NCBI GenBank assembly: GCA_963922495.1 | Contig: CAWUIH010000008.1 | Span: 1-43,107 of the forward strand | Direction: 5' to 3' | Origin: CAWUIH01 sp963922495 | Lineage (GTDB): Bacteria > Pseudomonadota > Gammaproteobacteria > Coxiellales > Coxiellaceae | DNA length: 43,107 bases | Shown: positions 1 to 8,863 of the stretch, in pieces | Layout of the letters: each line of letters starts with the position of its first letter | How positions within the stretch are numbered: the stretch's first letter is position 1 | Program-made: the position numbers and the translations under genes | The notes under the pieces: model-generated | Database searches by the model: none | Told to the model about the DNA's origin: nothing | Seen by the model: the letters and a program-made list of their open reading frames with translations, nothing else

Positions 1-112
1 TCGATTAAATGTAGGGTTATGAAAAACTGGTGACACAGTTTAATGAAGACTCTCACTAGCAACGCACTAAGATAATAAAAATAAAATCATTGCTCTCGCC
101 AAACTGGGGTGG

Positions 113-1492
113 CTAGTGTGTATTTCGTGCGACATTCATTCCTTTAAGCATTAAAAGTGCCTCGTAAAGTTGGTAATCCTCTTTAGCCAATTGAATCCGA
201 CTATTGAGAATTTTTTCACGCTTAGCTAAATGTTTTTTATAGGCGATATCACGTTTGTTGTTGATTATATGATTACTAAAATCGGCTTCATCAATCGTAA
301 ACCCAGAATTAGCATTAGAAACAGCAAGCTCTGGAATAGTGACATCAGGTGTGATGCCTTGTGCCTGAATTTCTCTGCCAGTTGGTGTATAGTACAAAGC
401 TGTGGTTAATTTGATCGCATCGTTTTTACTGATCGGCAGTACAGTTTGTACTGAGCCCTTGCCAAAGCTTCTTTGACCCATAATTACAGCACGCTTGTAA
501 TCTTGCAATGCACCTGCAACAATTTCTGACGCAGAAGCAGTGCCACCATTGATTAACAGTACCATCGGGGTATGAGGGATTAAATCCTGCGGTTTAGCCT
601 TCAATTGAATGTCTGCACCTGGTATGCGTCCTTTGGTATAAACGATATATCGTTTTTTACGAGTTATTTCATTAGCATCTATGAAATCATTGGCCACATC
701 TGCGCTGGCACTTAGTAAACCACCCGGGTTGTTGCGTAAGTCCAGCACTAACCCTTTCAAGTGACCACCAGCCTGTTTTTTAAGGGTATTCACTGCATAT
801 CGCAATTGTTTTTCAAGTGAGCCTTGAAAAAAAGTGATGCGCACGTATCCGTAGTCAGGCTCAAGCATCTTGCTTTTTACGCTAGTTAGCTTGATAGTAT
901 TCCGTTTAAGATTGAAAATTAAAGGGTTATTCTCACCTTTACGAACAATTGTCAAGACAACGGTACTGCCCTTTTCTCCCTTTATGTGATTAACTGCTTG
1001 TTGTAAGCTCATGTTACGAACGAGACGATCATCTATTTTAATGATTAAATCATCTGGCTTTATACCCGCTTTTTGGGCTGGAGAGCCATCTAATGGACTG
1101 ATCACCTTGATCAACCCATCACGTGAAACAGTCAGTTCTATGCCAACACCAACAAACTGACCAGATACAGTGGTTCTCAATTGTTTGAGTGATTCTTGAT
1201 CAAGGTAGGAAGAATGCGGATCTAAGTTTGCAACCATACCACGAATCGCTTCACTGAATAATTTTTGATTTTTTTCGTTGCTGATATAATAGTGATGAAT
1301 TAATGCAATTGTGGTTACGAAGCGCTCAATGTCTGAACGAGGCAAATGAGTATCGCTACTACCTTGCGCTGGTAATACACTAGCAAACTGTGGGTAACTG
1401 GTGGCTTTATTTGCCAGTGAAGTGCTTGAAAAACTTGCACATAAAATCCCTGTGCCGAACATTATCGCACGTAGTTTCTGTCGAAATGACAT
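113..1492 (-). CDS. ctpA: C-terminal processing periplasmic protease, S41 family (CtpA/Prc type)
   Basis: 459 residues. Residues 1-27 look like a signal peptide (basic start, hydrophobic stretch, ending near SLANKA), so the enzyme should act in the periplasm or at the membrane. A PDZ domain lies at about 105-185 (GQFVGVGIEL, then SPAQKAGIKPDD), followed by the S41 protease core. The Ser/Lys dyad is visible: Ser320 in GGTASASE and Lys345 in SFGKGSVQ, with Gln349 four residues on; the 25-residue Ser-Lys spacing is the family's. Known role of the family: trimming or degrading periplasmic proteins from the C-terminus and controlling peptidoglycan hydrolases. It lies 12 bp downstream of the envC-like gene on the same strand, so the two are probably co-transcribed, a common pairing in proteobacteria. 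Start ATG chosen because the signal peptide begins there. Confidence 0.93.
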   Translation of the reverse strand: MSFRQKLRAIMFGTGILCASFSSTSLANKATSYPQFASVLPAQGSSDTHLPRSDIERFVTTIALIHHYYISNEKNQKLFSEAIRGMVANLDPHSSYLDQESLKQLRTTVSGQFVGVGIELTVSRDGLIKVISPLDGSPAQKAGIKPDDLIIKIDDRLVRNMSLQQAVNHIKGEKGSTVVLTIVRKGENNPLIFNLKRNTIKLTSVKSKMLEPDYGYVRITFFQGSLEKQLRYAVNTLKKQAGGHLKGLVLDLRNNPGGLLSASADVANDFIDANEITRKKRYIVYTKGRIPGADIQLKAKPQDLIPHTPMVLLINGGTASASEIVAGALQDYKRAVIMGQRSFGKGSVQTVLPISKNDAIKLTTALYYTPTGREIQAQGITPDVTIPELAVSNANSGFTIDEADFSNHIINNKRDIAYKKHLAKREKILNSRIQLAKEDYQLYEALLMLKGMNVARNTH

Positions 1493-1504
1493 TTTATTCT
1501 CCCA

Positions 1505-2659
1505 TTAACTGTGATTGACAGTATAATTTCTGTTGCACCAGGAAAGTGGATTTAACGGTTCAGCGTTATGTCGAATTGCAAAGTAGAGTGCAGGCTTACT
1601 GTAATCGCCACTTTGACCAACGGTTGCAATTAAATCACCTTTACGAACCATGTCCCCAGGTTTTTTAAATAACTGATGATTTCTTCCATACAACGTCATA
1701 TAACCATGTCCGTGCTGGATAATCAACAATAATCCATAACCTGGCAGCCATTTTGCAAATGCAACCTTCCCAGCTTGTACCGCATAAATAGGCTGATTTA
1801 CTTTTGCTCGAATTAAGACACCTTCCCATCGCAGTTGACTGTGATTGATCTTAGAACCAAATTTCACAATCACCTTACCGTTAGTTGGCCACGGCAAATG
1901 ACCTTTAAATTGTGAAAAATGCTCGGTGTATACAGTACTTAAACCTTGCTTGGTGATCTTTACAAGAGCTTTTTCAAGCGTTTTTTTATTAAAACGTAAT
2001 TGCTGCAGTTGATGTGTCTCAAGCACAATAGACGCATTCATTGATTGAATTTTTTTTTGTTTGAATCGGTTACTAGTTTCATATTTTTGATGTAAAATCA
2101 CTTGTTGGTCACGTATTTTTTTTAAGGTCTTGTTCCTAGTGATAAGATAACGTTGATTTTTTTTGACTGCCAGCAAGTGTCGATTAATTTTTTCAACTCG
2201 TTGAATATTTTTTATATAAATGTAACGATGGTAGGTTGCATATCGTATTCCAGCCTCATTTTCAGAGTCTCCAAATGGCAAATTAACGTTGAGACTTCTC
2301 TGATATTTATAGGTGACACCCAGTTCACGAGTGAGTTTTTGATGTTGTTTAATCGATTCGTTTGTCAATTTTTGGTGATTTTTTTTTAGCTCTTTAAGTG
2401 AAAGCAGTATTTTTTGAATTTGTGTAGAAGTTTTTTTGAATCTATTCCAGGCCTGCCGGGAATATTTTTCGGTTTTTTTAAAATTACTATAAGCTTTGTC
2501 TCGTGATTTTTTTTCCTTAGATAATGAAGTTTTCAGTACGTTAATTTTATCATTAATTTTTTTAAGCTGATCTTGTGGTGTCGCCCAACAGAGTTGGGCG
2601 CAACTTATGATATAAACGTATACTAATAAATTTTTTTTTACAGTCCTTTGCATAAACAT
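1505..2659 (-). CDS. envC: EnvC-like murein hydrolase activator (coiled coil plus degenerate LytM/M23 domain)
   Basis: 384 residues: signal peptide (about 1-26), a long Lys-rich coiled-coil region (about 28-240), then a C-terminal LytM/M23 fold. The zinc ligands of active M23 peptidases are missing. The first His/Asp pair is replaced (WEGVLIRA) and the HxH motif reads ALYFAIR. This is the pattern of EnvC, which does not cut peptidoglycan itself but activates AmiA/AmiB amidases at the division site. The start overlaps the gpmI stop as TAAATG, implying translational coupling; a second ATG two codons on is an alternative. An A9 run (positions 2631-2639) lies in codons 6-9 and a perfect 8-bp inverted repeat (2582-2600) lies in the signal-peptide coding region. 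Confidence 0.88.
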   Translation of the reverse strand: MFMQRTVKKNLLVYVYIISCAQLCWATPQDQLKKINDKINVLKTSLSKEKKSRDKAYSNFKKTEKYSRQAWNRFKKTSTQIQKILLSLKELKKNHQKLTNESIKQHQKLTRELGVTYKYQRSLNVNLPFGDSENEAGIRYATYHRYIYIKNIQRVEKINRHLLAVKKNQRYLITRNKTLKKIRDQQVILHQKYETSNRFKQKKIQSMNASIVLETHQLQQLRFNKKTLEKALVKITKQGLSTVYTEHFSQFKGHLPWPTNGKVIVKFGSKINHSQLRWEGVLIRAKVNQPIYAVQAGKVAFAKWLPGYGLLLIIQHGHGYMTLYGRNHQLFKKPGDMVRKGDLIATVGQSGDYSKPALYFAIRHNAEPLNPLSWCNRNYTVNHS

Positions 2660-4195
2660 TTATTGGAGCTGAATTAAATTCCGACCAGTCATTTCCTGTG
2701 GTTGCGGCAAATTGATTAAATACAATAATGTGGGTGCAATGTCGTCTAATGCCCCATCTTGATAAGCAAAGCTTGCAGGCCGACCAACATAAATCAAAGG
2801 CACTAAATTAGTAGTATGTGCAGTGTAGGGCTGTTGCGTATTTTTATCAAACATCAATTCTGCATTACCATGATCAGCAGTAATCAACATTTCACCGTCA
2901 ACGGCTTTGATTGCTTCAAGCACTTCTTTGATACATTGATCAACTACTTCAATGGCTTCACGCGCTGCAGTTTCGTTGCCAGTATGACCCACCATATCAG
3001 GATTAGCATAATTACAAACAATCAAATCGAATTGCTGCGACTGTATTTGTTTACAAAGTTGAGCCGTCATTTCTCTAGCGCTCATAGCTGGCTTTAAATC
3101 ATAAGTTGTGACCTTTGGAGACGGAATTAAATTACGCTCCTCATTTTTAAACGGTGTTTCGTTGCCACCGTTTAAAAAATAGGTCACGTGTGCGTACTTT
3201 TCTGTCTCCGCGATGCGAAGTTGTTTAAGACCATGGTGACTTACAAATTCACCCAACGTGTTTTTTAATTGTAATGAAGGAAATGCCACTCCCACGTTTA
3301 AATTAGATGCATACTGTGTGAGCGTGACACAATCACCTAATTTAGGGATGAATTTACGATTGAAACTATGGAAATTACTATCAGTTAGTGCGATCGTTAA
3401 TTGACGTGCTCGATCAGCACGAAAATTCATAAAAATAACTACGTCGCCGTCTTGAATAGTGATCGCTTGTTCGCCAATCACAATTGGTGCTACAAATTCG
3501 TCAGTTTCACCTTGATAATAAGCATACTCCAAACCTTCAATTGGCGTCGCAGCGTGGTGTTTTGCAACACCTTGGGTATACAGATCGTAAGCCTTCTCAA
3601 TGCGATCCCAACGTTGGTCACGATCCATCGCAAAGTAACGCCCACATAAAGTAGCAATTTGCCCATGGCCGTACTGCTCATACTGACAAGCAATCTTCTT
3701 AAGTGAACGACTAGCAGACTTTGGTGGTGTATCACGGCCATCTAAGATTGCATGGCAATAGTTTTTGTTAATACCAGCGCGCTCAACCATCTCAATCATA
3801 GCACTGATTTGATTATCACGACTGTGAACACCACCTGACGACAATAGTCCAATGATATGTACTGCGGCATCTGTCTTCTTGGCTTTTTTGATTGCAGCAT
3901 CCAATATTGGATTAGCAAAAAAATCGCCGGTTTCAATAGCATGGTCGATTCGCGTTAAATCCTGTGGAACTTTTCGACCCGCTCCGATGTGTAAATGTCC
4001 TACTTCTGAATTTCCAATTTGACCATCGGGTAATCCGACACTTTCACCTGAAGCATTAAGGAAAGTATGTGGATAATATTTAAAGAGATATTCAAGATTT
4101 GGGGTATCAGCGAGGCGAATTGCATTATGCTCTCTTTCTGATCTTTCACCAAAACCATCGAGTATAATCAATGCCATAGAACGGTGTTTAGTCAT
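2660..4195 (-). CDS. gpmI: 2,3-bisphosphoglycerate-independent phosphoglycerate mutase
   Basis: 511 residues, the usual length for the family. Cytoplasmic glycolytic enzyme interconverting 3- and 2-phosphoglycerate through a phosphoserine, with two Mn ions. Visible signatures: metal-binding Asp13 in LIILDGFGE, the nucleophile Ser63 in DGQIGNSEVGH, ILDGRDTPP in the middle, and a C-terminal metal cluster including TADHGNAELM and TAHTTN. It heads a minus-strand cluster with envC and ctpA; gpmI-envC-ctpA is a gene order seen in several gammaproteobacteria. The Met at residue 7 (MALIILDGFG) could also be the start. Confidence 0.96.
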   Translation of the reverse strand: MTKHRSMALIILDGFGERSEREHNAIRLADTPNLEYLFKYYPHTFLNASGESVGLPDGQIGNSEVGHLHIGAGRKVPQDLTRIDHAIETGDFFANPILDAAIKKAKKTDAAVHIIGLLSSGGVHSRDNQISAMIEMVERAGINKNYCHAILDGRDTPPKSASRSLKKIACQYEQYGHGQIATLCGRYFAMDRDQRWDRIEKAYDLYTQGVAKHHAATPIEGLEYAYYQGETDEFVAPIVIGEQAITIQDGDVVIFMNFRADRARQLTIALTDSNFHSFNRKFIPKLGDCVTLTQYASNLNVGVAFPSLQLKNTLGEFVSHHGLKQLRIAETEKYAHVTYFLNGGNETPFKNEERNLIPSPKVTTYDLKPAMSAREMTAQLCKQIQSQQFDLIVCNYANPDMVGHTGNETAAREAIEVVDQCIKEVLEAIKAVDGEMLITADHGNAELMFDKNTQQPYTAHTTNLVPLIYVGRPASFAYQDGALDDIAPTLLYLINLPQPQEMTGRNLIQLQ

Positions 4196-4228
4196 GGTAC
4201 GTACTCATTAATATGTTTATTAGTATCT

Positions 4229-4256
4229 ATTGTAACGTTTTTGCAACTTTGAGCAA
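4229..4256 (-). promoter_or_regulatory. Predicted sigma-70 promoter for gpmI-envC-ctpA
   Basis: On the minus strand, -35 TTGCTC (4251-4256) and -10 TACAAT (4229-4234) are separated by 16 bp and lie 34 bp or more upstream of the gpmI ATG. Sequence match only. Confidence 0.5.
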
Positions 4257-4339
4257 ATGGCTTACTCAACGCTAGCCTCAGATGACCTCAGTTTTATCTT
4301 TAGGGAATGGTGGAAATATAGAATACAAACTAGTACTCA

Positions 4340-4367
4340 TTGACTTCACATTGCTTTTAGCTATGCT
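4340..4367 (+). promoter_or_regulatory. Predicted sigma-70 promoter for bioY
   Basis: -35 TTGACT (4340-4345), 16-bp spacer, -10 TATGCT (4362-4367), about 35 bp before the bioY ATG. I looked for a BirA-type operator (TTGTAAACC half sites) and a BioR-type palindrome here and saw neither. Confidence 0.5.
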
Positions 4368-4401
4368 GTGTAATTGTTTTAATGCCATAAGGAGCGTCTC
4401 G

Positions 4402-4989
4402 ATGTCATCGATCCTATCCCTGAAAAAACCTCTTAGTAATATTTTTTTATGGAAAAAATTAGATTCTTACAATGCTTTTCTACAAATCTGGTTAACCATA
4501 TGCGCAAGCTTATTGATTGCGATTGCGTCACAATTGCAAATTCCTCTCGAACCTGTACCCGTGACTCTACAAAATCTCGCTGTACTGCTTGTCGGAATGA
4601 CTTTGGGATGGCGACTCGGTGGGTTGAGTCTACTATTATATTTAGTCGAGGGAGCTATTGGAGCACCATTTTTTGCAAAACACCTCGGCATCATAGAGTT
4701 TTTTAGTCCAAGCGCAGGATATTTGTTGGGCTTTTTACCTGCAACAATGATTAGCGGTTATCTGGTTGAAAAGGGCTGGGGACGTAATATGGTGACTACA
4801 TTGTTGGCAGCGTTAGCTGGCATGGTTACCATTTATGGCCTAGGTGTTCCAGTACTTGCTAGCTTTGTAGGCATCAAGCACGCTATCCAATTAGGTGTTC
4901 TCCCCTTTATTCCAGGTGAAATTTTCAAACTTGCGATCTTGGCACTGGTAATCCCAGCTTTCTGGCATTCACAAGATAAAAAAATCTAA
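4402..4989 (+). CDS. bioY: BioY biotin transporter S component
   Basis: 195 residues from the chosen ATG at 4402, which has an AAGGAG Shine-Dalgarno at 4389-4394. The frame stays open upstream to 4282, but that extension has no ribosome site and overlaps the predicted promoter. The protein is a six-helix membrane protein of the BioY family: IPLEPVPVTLQNLAVLLVG and LYLVEGAIGAPFF are its typical motifs, and FIPGEIFKLAILA ends the fold. BioY is the substrate-binding subunit of the biotin ECF transporter. No ECF ATPases (EcfA/A') or EcfT lie nearby, so it is a solitary BioY that works alone or shares modules encoded elsewhere. Its stop overlaps the convergent DUF6314-like gene by 4 bp. Confidence 0.92.
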   Translation: MSSILSLKKPLSNIFLWKKLDSYNAFLQIWLTICASLLIAIASQLQIPLEPVPVTLQNLAVLLVGMTLGWRLGGLSLLLYLVEGAIGAPFFAKHLGIIEFFSPSAGYLLGFLPATMISGYLVEKGWGRNMVTTLLAALAGMVTIYGLGVPVLASFVGIKHAIQLGVLPFIPGEIFKLAILALVIPAFWHSQDKKI

Positions 4990-5444
4990 TTGATTTTGGG
5001 AACGGGGGCGAAATCATAAATACTCTCAATCGTCCCCAATTTTTGTGGGCCTTTTATTATCCAGCGTAAAAATAACTTACCTTTTTGTACACTTAAACTT
5101 GCATGATAGTGGTCATCTCCACACACGTGAGGCAATACAGAGGCAAACTCGCCACTTTTCTCCTCGAAATTTACAAGTGTAGTGCAATAATCATCGCCTA
5201 AACGACACTGTGACAACACAAAACCAGAGTCTTGCAATACCCAACGATACACATTAGAAATTAGCATTCCACTATGATCCCATTTACCAACTTCGTAAAA
5301 GCCAATTTCTTCACGCTGTGGACTACGCTGAATAGATACTGTACCTGAAACAACACCAGAAATACCACCGTATTTGAAATCGATACGATGTTGGAAATTC
5401 TTTATAGTATTTAAAAGATCCCAGACCTTATTTCTTTGAGACAT
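4986..5444 (-). CDS. DUF6314-like hypothetical protein
   Basis: 152 residues, no signal peptide or membrane segment. The spacing of motifs (GxxSGxVSGTVSIQR, YEVGKWDHSGM, YRWVLQDSG, a LPHVCGDDHY stretch and WIIKGPQKLGTIES) resembles the DUF6314 family, small beta-rich proteins of unknown function with a lipocalin-like appearance. I infer the family from the motif pattern only. Convergent with bioY, with the stop codons overlapping. The upstream side abuts a MITE copy. Confidence 0.6.
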   Translation of the reverse strand: MSQRNKVWDLLNTIKNFQHRIDFKYGGISGVVSGTVSIQRSPQREEIGFYEVGKWDHSGMLISNVYRWVLQDSGFVLSQCRLGDDYCTTLVNFEEKSGEFASVLPHVCGDDHYHASLSVQKGKLFLRWIIKGPQKLGTIESIYDFAPVPKIN

Positions 5445-5488
5445 TGTCTCAGCATTCCCCTCTTTTTGAATCAGTTCATGTCATTTTT

Positions 5489-5661
5489 TAACCTAGAGAA
5501 AGCAGTTGAGCGCGATTAAATGGCGTAACAGATTGATTGAGATCGCGTAATAAAAATTATCGAAATCACCTTTTGTTGGTGATTAGAAAAATTTTTATAT
5601 GGCGAGATGCATCAAGGTGGTACGCTAGAAATCGTGACCCAACCGCTTTTTCTAGGTTTAA
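5489..5661. mobile_element. MITE-like element, copy 1 (about 173 bp, terminal inverted repeats)
   Basis: The left end (TAACCTAGAGAAAGCAGTTG) and the right end (CAACCGCTTTTTCTAGGTTTA) are inverted repeats of about 20 bp. The interior has no coding capacity. A second copy at 35159-35330 matches along the whole length, sharing blocks such as GAGCGCGATTAAAT, GTAATAAAAATTATCG and GAAAAATTTTTATAT. TA dinucleotides sit at both outer edges, as expected of an IS630/mariner-type target, but the duplication is not proven. It lies between the DUF6314-like gene and the M32 carboxypeptidase gene. The rest of the 5445-5856 gap shows only a 6-bp stem hairpin (5802-5819). Confidence 0.8.
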
Positions 5662-5856
5662 GCTCCAGTGGATTTATTATCCACGAAATAATCCGTGTTT
5701 GACAACGATATCAGTAAAAACTGCTCTCAAAATATACTAGCCATTAAATCATCAACTGGACGATAACATGTATATGGTAGAATAATGCAAAAATAATGAG
5801 AACTCTCGATAAGGAGAGTATACTATTCGATTTGTCTCATAGAAGATCAATAATAC

Positions 5857-7344
5857 ATGAACACATACCAGCAATTAGAGCACATATTCGAGGAAATAGC
5901 CCACTTAAGTCACTTGGATGCGATAACTTCTTGGGATGAAGCAGTAATGATGCCGGCTGGTGGTGGCGAAGCTCGCGCCGATGCTCAAGCTTACTTACAG
6001 CGCATTCGTCATGAAAAACTTGCCAACCCGCAGGTTGGTGAACTGATTGAACAATCTCGAAATTTAGTTTTTAACAATGAATGGCAAGCTGCAAACTACG
6101 CGCTGATGACGCGTCAATACCGAAAAGCAACCGCTTTGTCCAGCGATTTGGTCGCAAAAATTACTCAAGCGACAACAAAGTGCGAACAATCTTGGCGACA
6201 AATGCGTGCCAATAACAATTGGCACGATTTTATACCGCTGTTTGAAGAGGTTGTGGTGTTAATCAGGGAGTCCGCCAACATTCGTGCTGAAAAATTCAAA
6301 CTTGACCCATATGATATTCTGATTGATGACTACTCTCCCAACTTAACGCAAGCCATCATTGATCCAATATTCGACCAGTTAAAAATTCAGTTGCCTTCGT
6401 TGATAGCACATATTATCGACGCTCAAAGCAAACATCCAATTACACCGCTAAACGGGCTCTTCCCTATTGCAAAACAACAAGTATTCAGTAAAGCTTTGAT
6501 GAGTGCGCTCGGGTTTAATTTTAATCAAGGTCGTTTTGATACTAGCCACCACCCATTCTGTGGTGGTGATCCCACTGATGTTCGTATTACTACTCGATAC
6601 AACGACAATGAATTCATTTCAGCCGCAATGGGTATTTGCCACGAGACCGGACATGCTCGCTATGAACAAGGCTTACCCAGACAATGGTTGCGACAACCTG
6701 TCGGTCATGCACTAGGCATGGCAGTACATGAAAGTCAATCATTACTGGTTGAAATGCAGGCATGTCGTAGCCGCGCATTTATGAATTTTTTTGCACCCCT
6801 TGCAGAGGAGGTATTCGGTGTCCAACCTGGCTTAAACCCTGAAAATCTCTATCGGATCTATACCAAAGTTGCGCGGAGCTTGATTCGCGTTGATGCCGAC
6901 GAAGTTTCTTATCCGCTACATATTATTTTACGCTACGAAATTGAAAAAGAATTAATTCACGGAAAGCTGACAGTGAGAGATTTACCAGAGCGTTGGCATC
7001 ATGCTGTGCAACAGTATTTACAATTATCCACTCATGATAATTTTAAAGACGGTATCATGCAGGACGTACACTGGCCAGCAGGATTATTTGGGTATTTTCC
7101 GGCCTATACCTTGGGCAGTCTAACTGCTGCGCAACTGTTTTATCACGCTGTAGAGGCACATCCAGATATTCCCGAACAACTTGCCGTTGGCAGCTTCGAT
7201 GCATTATTCCAGTGGTTAAATACCCATATACACAGTAAAGGTTCTTCGATTTCATTTGACAAACTCATCTCTGAAAGCACTGGAGAACCTCTGAACCCAA
7301 ACTATTTTATTAATCACATTAAAATGCGCTATCTAAAAACTTAA
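5857..7344 (+). CDS. M32 family metallocarboxypeptidase (thermostable carboxypeptidase 1 type)
   Basis: 495 residues, the normal size for peptidase family M32. The zinc motif HETGH is at residues 262-266 and the third ligand lies in HESQS (Glu292). DPTDVRITTRY before the zinc site and HIILRYEIEKELI after it are further family motifs. M32 enzymes are cytosolic and release C-terminal amino acids, with broad specificity and no action on proline. No signal peptide. The next gene, sohB, begins 11 bp after its stop, so the two probably form a two-gene transcript of proteases. Start ATG fits the conserved N-terminus (YQQLEHIFEEIAHL). Confidence 0.94.
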   Translation: MNTYQQLEHIFEEIAHLSHLDAITSWDEAVMMPAGGGEARADAQAYLQRIRHEKLANPQVGELIEQSRNLVFNNEWQAANYALMTRQYRKATALSSDLVAKITQATTKCEQSWRQMRANNNWHDFIPLFEEVVVLIRESANIRAEKFKLDPYDILIDDYSPNLTQAIIDPIFDQLKIQLPSLIAHIIDAQSKHPITPLNGLFPIAKQQVFSKALMSALGFNFNQGRFDTSHHPFCGGDPTDVRITTRYNDNEFISAAMGICHETGHARYEQGLPRQWLRQPVGHALGMAVHESQSLLVEMQACRSRAFMNFFAPLAEEVFGVQPGLNPENLYRIYTKVARSLIRVDADEVSYPLHIILRYEIEKELIHGKLTVRDLPERWHHAVQQYLQLSTHDNFKDGIMQDVHWPAGLFGYFPAYTLGSLTAAQLFYHAVEAHPDIPEQLAVGSFDALFQWLNTHIHSKGSSISFDKLISESTGEPLNPNYFINHIKMRYLKT

Positions 7345-7355
7345 GGAACTTAACA

Positions 7356-8357
7356 ATGCATTATTTTCCAGAATTTGGCATGTTCTTACTACGATTGGTC
7401 AGTGTCGTCGTTGCGGCAATCATTATTCTGTTGTCATTCGTTGCTATTTTAGGCCATTCAAAACCCAAGACCCAAGGAAAATTAACTATCAAAAAAATCA
7501 ATGATAAGTTTAAGGATTATCATCATACGATCGCTGGAGCCATAAAAAGCAAAAAAACGCTGAAAGCATTTAAAAAACGTTCCAAAAAATCATCTAACAC
7601 AAAAAATAATTTAAAACAGGAAAAACCACGTATTTTTGTATTACAATTCATAGGTGATATGCGAGCCTCTGCTGTAAACGCACTACGCGAAGAGATTACC
7701 GCATTGCTTACGGTCGCCAATAAAAATGACGAGGTCTTGTTGTGTCTTGAAAGTCCTGGGGGGGTCGTGAATGCTTACGGCCTAGCCGCTTCTCAACTAC
7801 AACGCGTGAGAGACGCCGGTATTCGTTTGGTGATCGCTGTTGATAAAGTTGCTGCCAGCGGCGGTTACATGATGGCTTGCGTTGCCGACCATATCATTGC
7901 TGCTCCATTCGCAATTATTGGCTCCATTGGCGTTGTTGCACAAATTCCAAATTTTCATCGTTTTTTACAAAAAAAATCAATTGACTTCGAGCAATTGACT
8001 GCCGGAAAACATAAGCGAACGCTCACCGTGTTTGGCCAAAACACTGATGAAGGTCGTGAAAAAATGCAATCCGAAGTAAATGAAATCCACCAACTTTTTA
8101 AAGACTTTATCAGCAAACATCGCAACTCAATTGATATCAATAAAGTTGCTACCGGTGAATATTGGTACGCAACTCAAGCCATTGAATATAAGCTAGTAGA
8201 CTTACTGAAAACCAGTGATGATTACATCCTAGCTGCCAGCAAAGAAAAAGATATTTTCGAGCTAAGTTACCGCATCAAGCAACCTATTACGAAACGCTTG
8301 AGCCGCTCGGCAACACAGCTTTTTGAAACGTTGTTCAAACCACCTCAACTGCCCTAA
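7356..8357 (+). CDS. sohB: SohB-type inner-membrane serine peptidase (S49)
   Basis: 333 residues. One N-terminal membrane segment (about 9-33) is followed by a Lys-rich linker (40-90) and the S49 peptidase domain. Catalytic Ser168 lies in KVAASGGYMMAC and the partner Lys is most likely Lys220 in TAGKHKRT. FAIIGSIGVV follows, as in SppA and SohB. Single-domain length with one membrane anchor matches SohB rather than the tandem SppA. The family degrades signal peptides and membrane protein fragments in the periplasm or membrane. An AAGGAA ribosome site precedes the ATG. The 8358-8512 gap after it holds a weak hairpin (8359-8392) with no T-run. Confidence 0.92.
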   Translation: MHYFPEFGMFLLRLVSVVVAAIIILLSFVAILGHSKPKTQGKLTIKKINDKFKDYHHTIAGAIKSKKTLKAFKKRSKKSSNTKNNLKQEKPRIFVLQFIGDMRASAVNALREEITALLTVANKNDEVLLCLESPGGVVNAYGLAASQLQRVRDAGIRLVIAVDKVAASGGYMMACVADHIIAAPFAIIGSIGVVAQIPNFHRFLQKKSIDFEQLTAGKHKRTLTVFGQNTDEGREKMQSEVNEIHQLFKDFISKHRNSIDINKVATGEYWYATQAIEYKLVDLLKTSDDYILAASKEKDIFELSYRIKQPITKRLSRSATQLFETLFKPPQLP

Positions 8358-8512
8358 TTATCAAAAACCTTTCTAACTTTGGGTTTGATAAACATATAAA
8401 AAGAACAAAAGTTAAGGTAACATGATAGGTATAAAGTGCATTACTAGGCTCTGTGTTAGCACAATAAAATTCGACCGTCTGTAGGCCTCATATCAACGAT
8501 AAGGAATGTAAC

Positions 8513-8863
8513 ATGGTAAGTAGCCCCATTGATTGGCAGTTACTATTACAACTGACAAATGGTAAACAAGACATTGCACACGAATTGTTAGGTATGTTTG
8601 CCGATGAGTTGCCTGCATTAGCATATCAAATCAAACAGAGCTATGAATCCAAACAATGGGAAACCATGCAACAAGTAGTACACAAACTACACGGTTCATG
8701 TTGCTACACCGGAGTACCAACATTAAAAAATTTTGCCATGCAAGTTGAAGAATTGCTAAAGTTTAAACGATACAAATTATTGGACCAACCACTGAATGAT
8801 TTATTCACTGAAATTGACCACGTGCTTAATGCCGTAAAAGATAGTTATCATGAACAATTATAA
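8513..8863 (+). CDS. Stand-alone HPt (histidine phosphotransfer) domain protein
   Basis: 116 residues, almost entirely one HPt four-helix domain. The phosphorylated residue should be His57 in the motif HKLHGSCCYTGVP, which closely resembles the HPt domain at the end of the BarA/GacS hybrid kinases. Such proteins shuttle phosphate between a hybrid kinase and a response regulator. No kinase or regulator gene is adjacent, so its partners are encoded elsewhere. An AAGGA site precedes the ATG. The end overlaps ubiG by 14 bp, coupling it translationally to an unrelated metabolic gene. Confidence 0.88.
   Translation: MVSSPIDWQLLLQLTNGKQDIAHELLGMFADELPALAYQIKQSYESKQWETMQQVVHKLHGSCCYTGVPTLKNFAMQVEELLKFKRYKLLDQPLNDLFTEIDHVLNAVKDSYHEQL

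Noticed and set aside
1..112. Partial gene or tRNA at the left edge
   Set aside because: Stop codons in all frames I read and no tRNA-like fold; nothing supportable.
8359..8392. TTATCAAA/TTTGATAA hairpin after sohB as a terminator
   Set aside because: Long loop and no T run on either strand; at best a weak structure.
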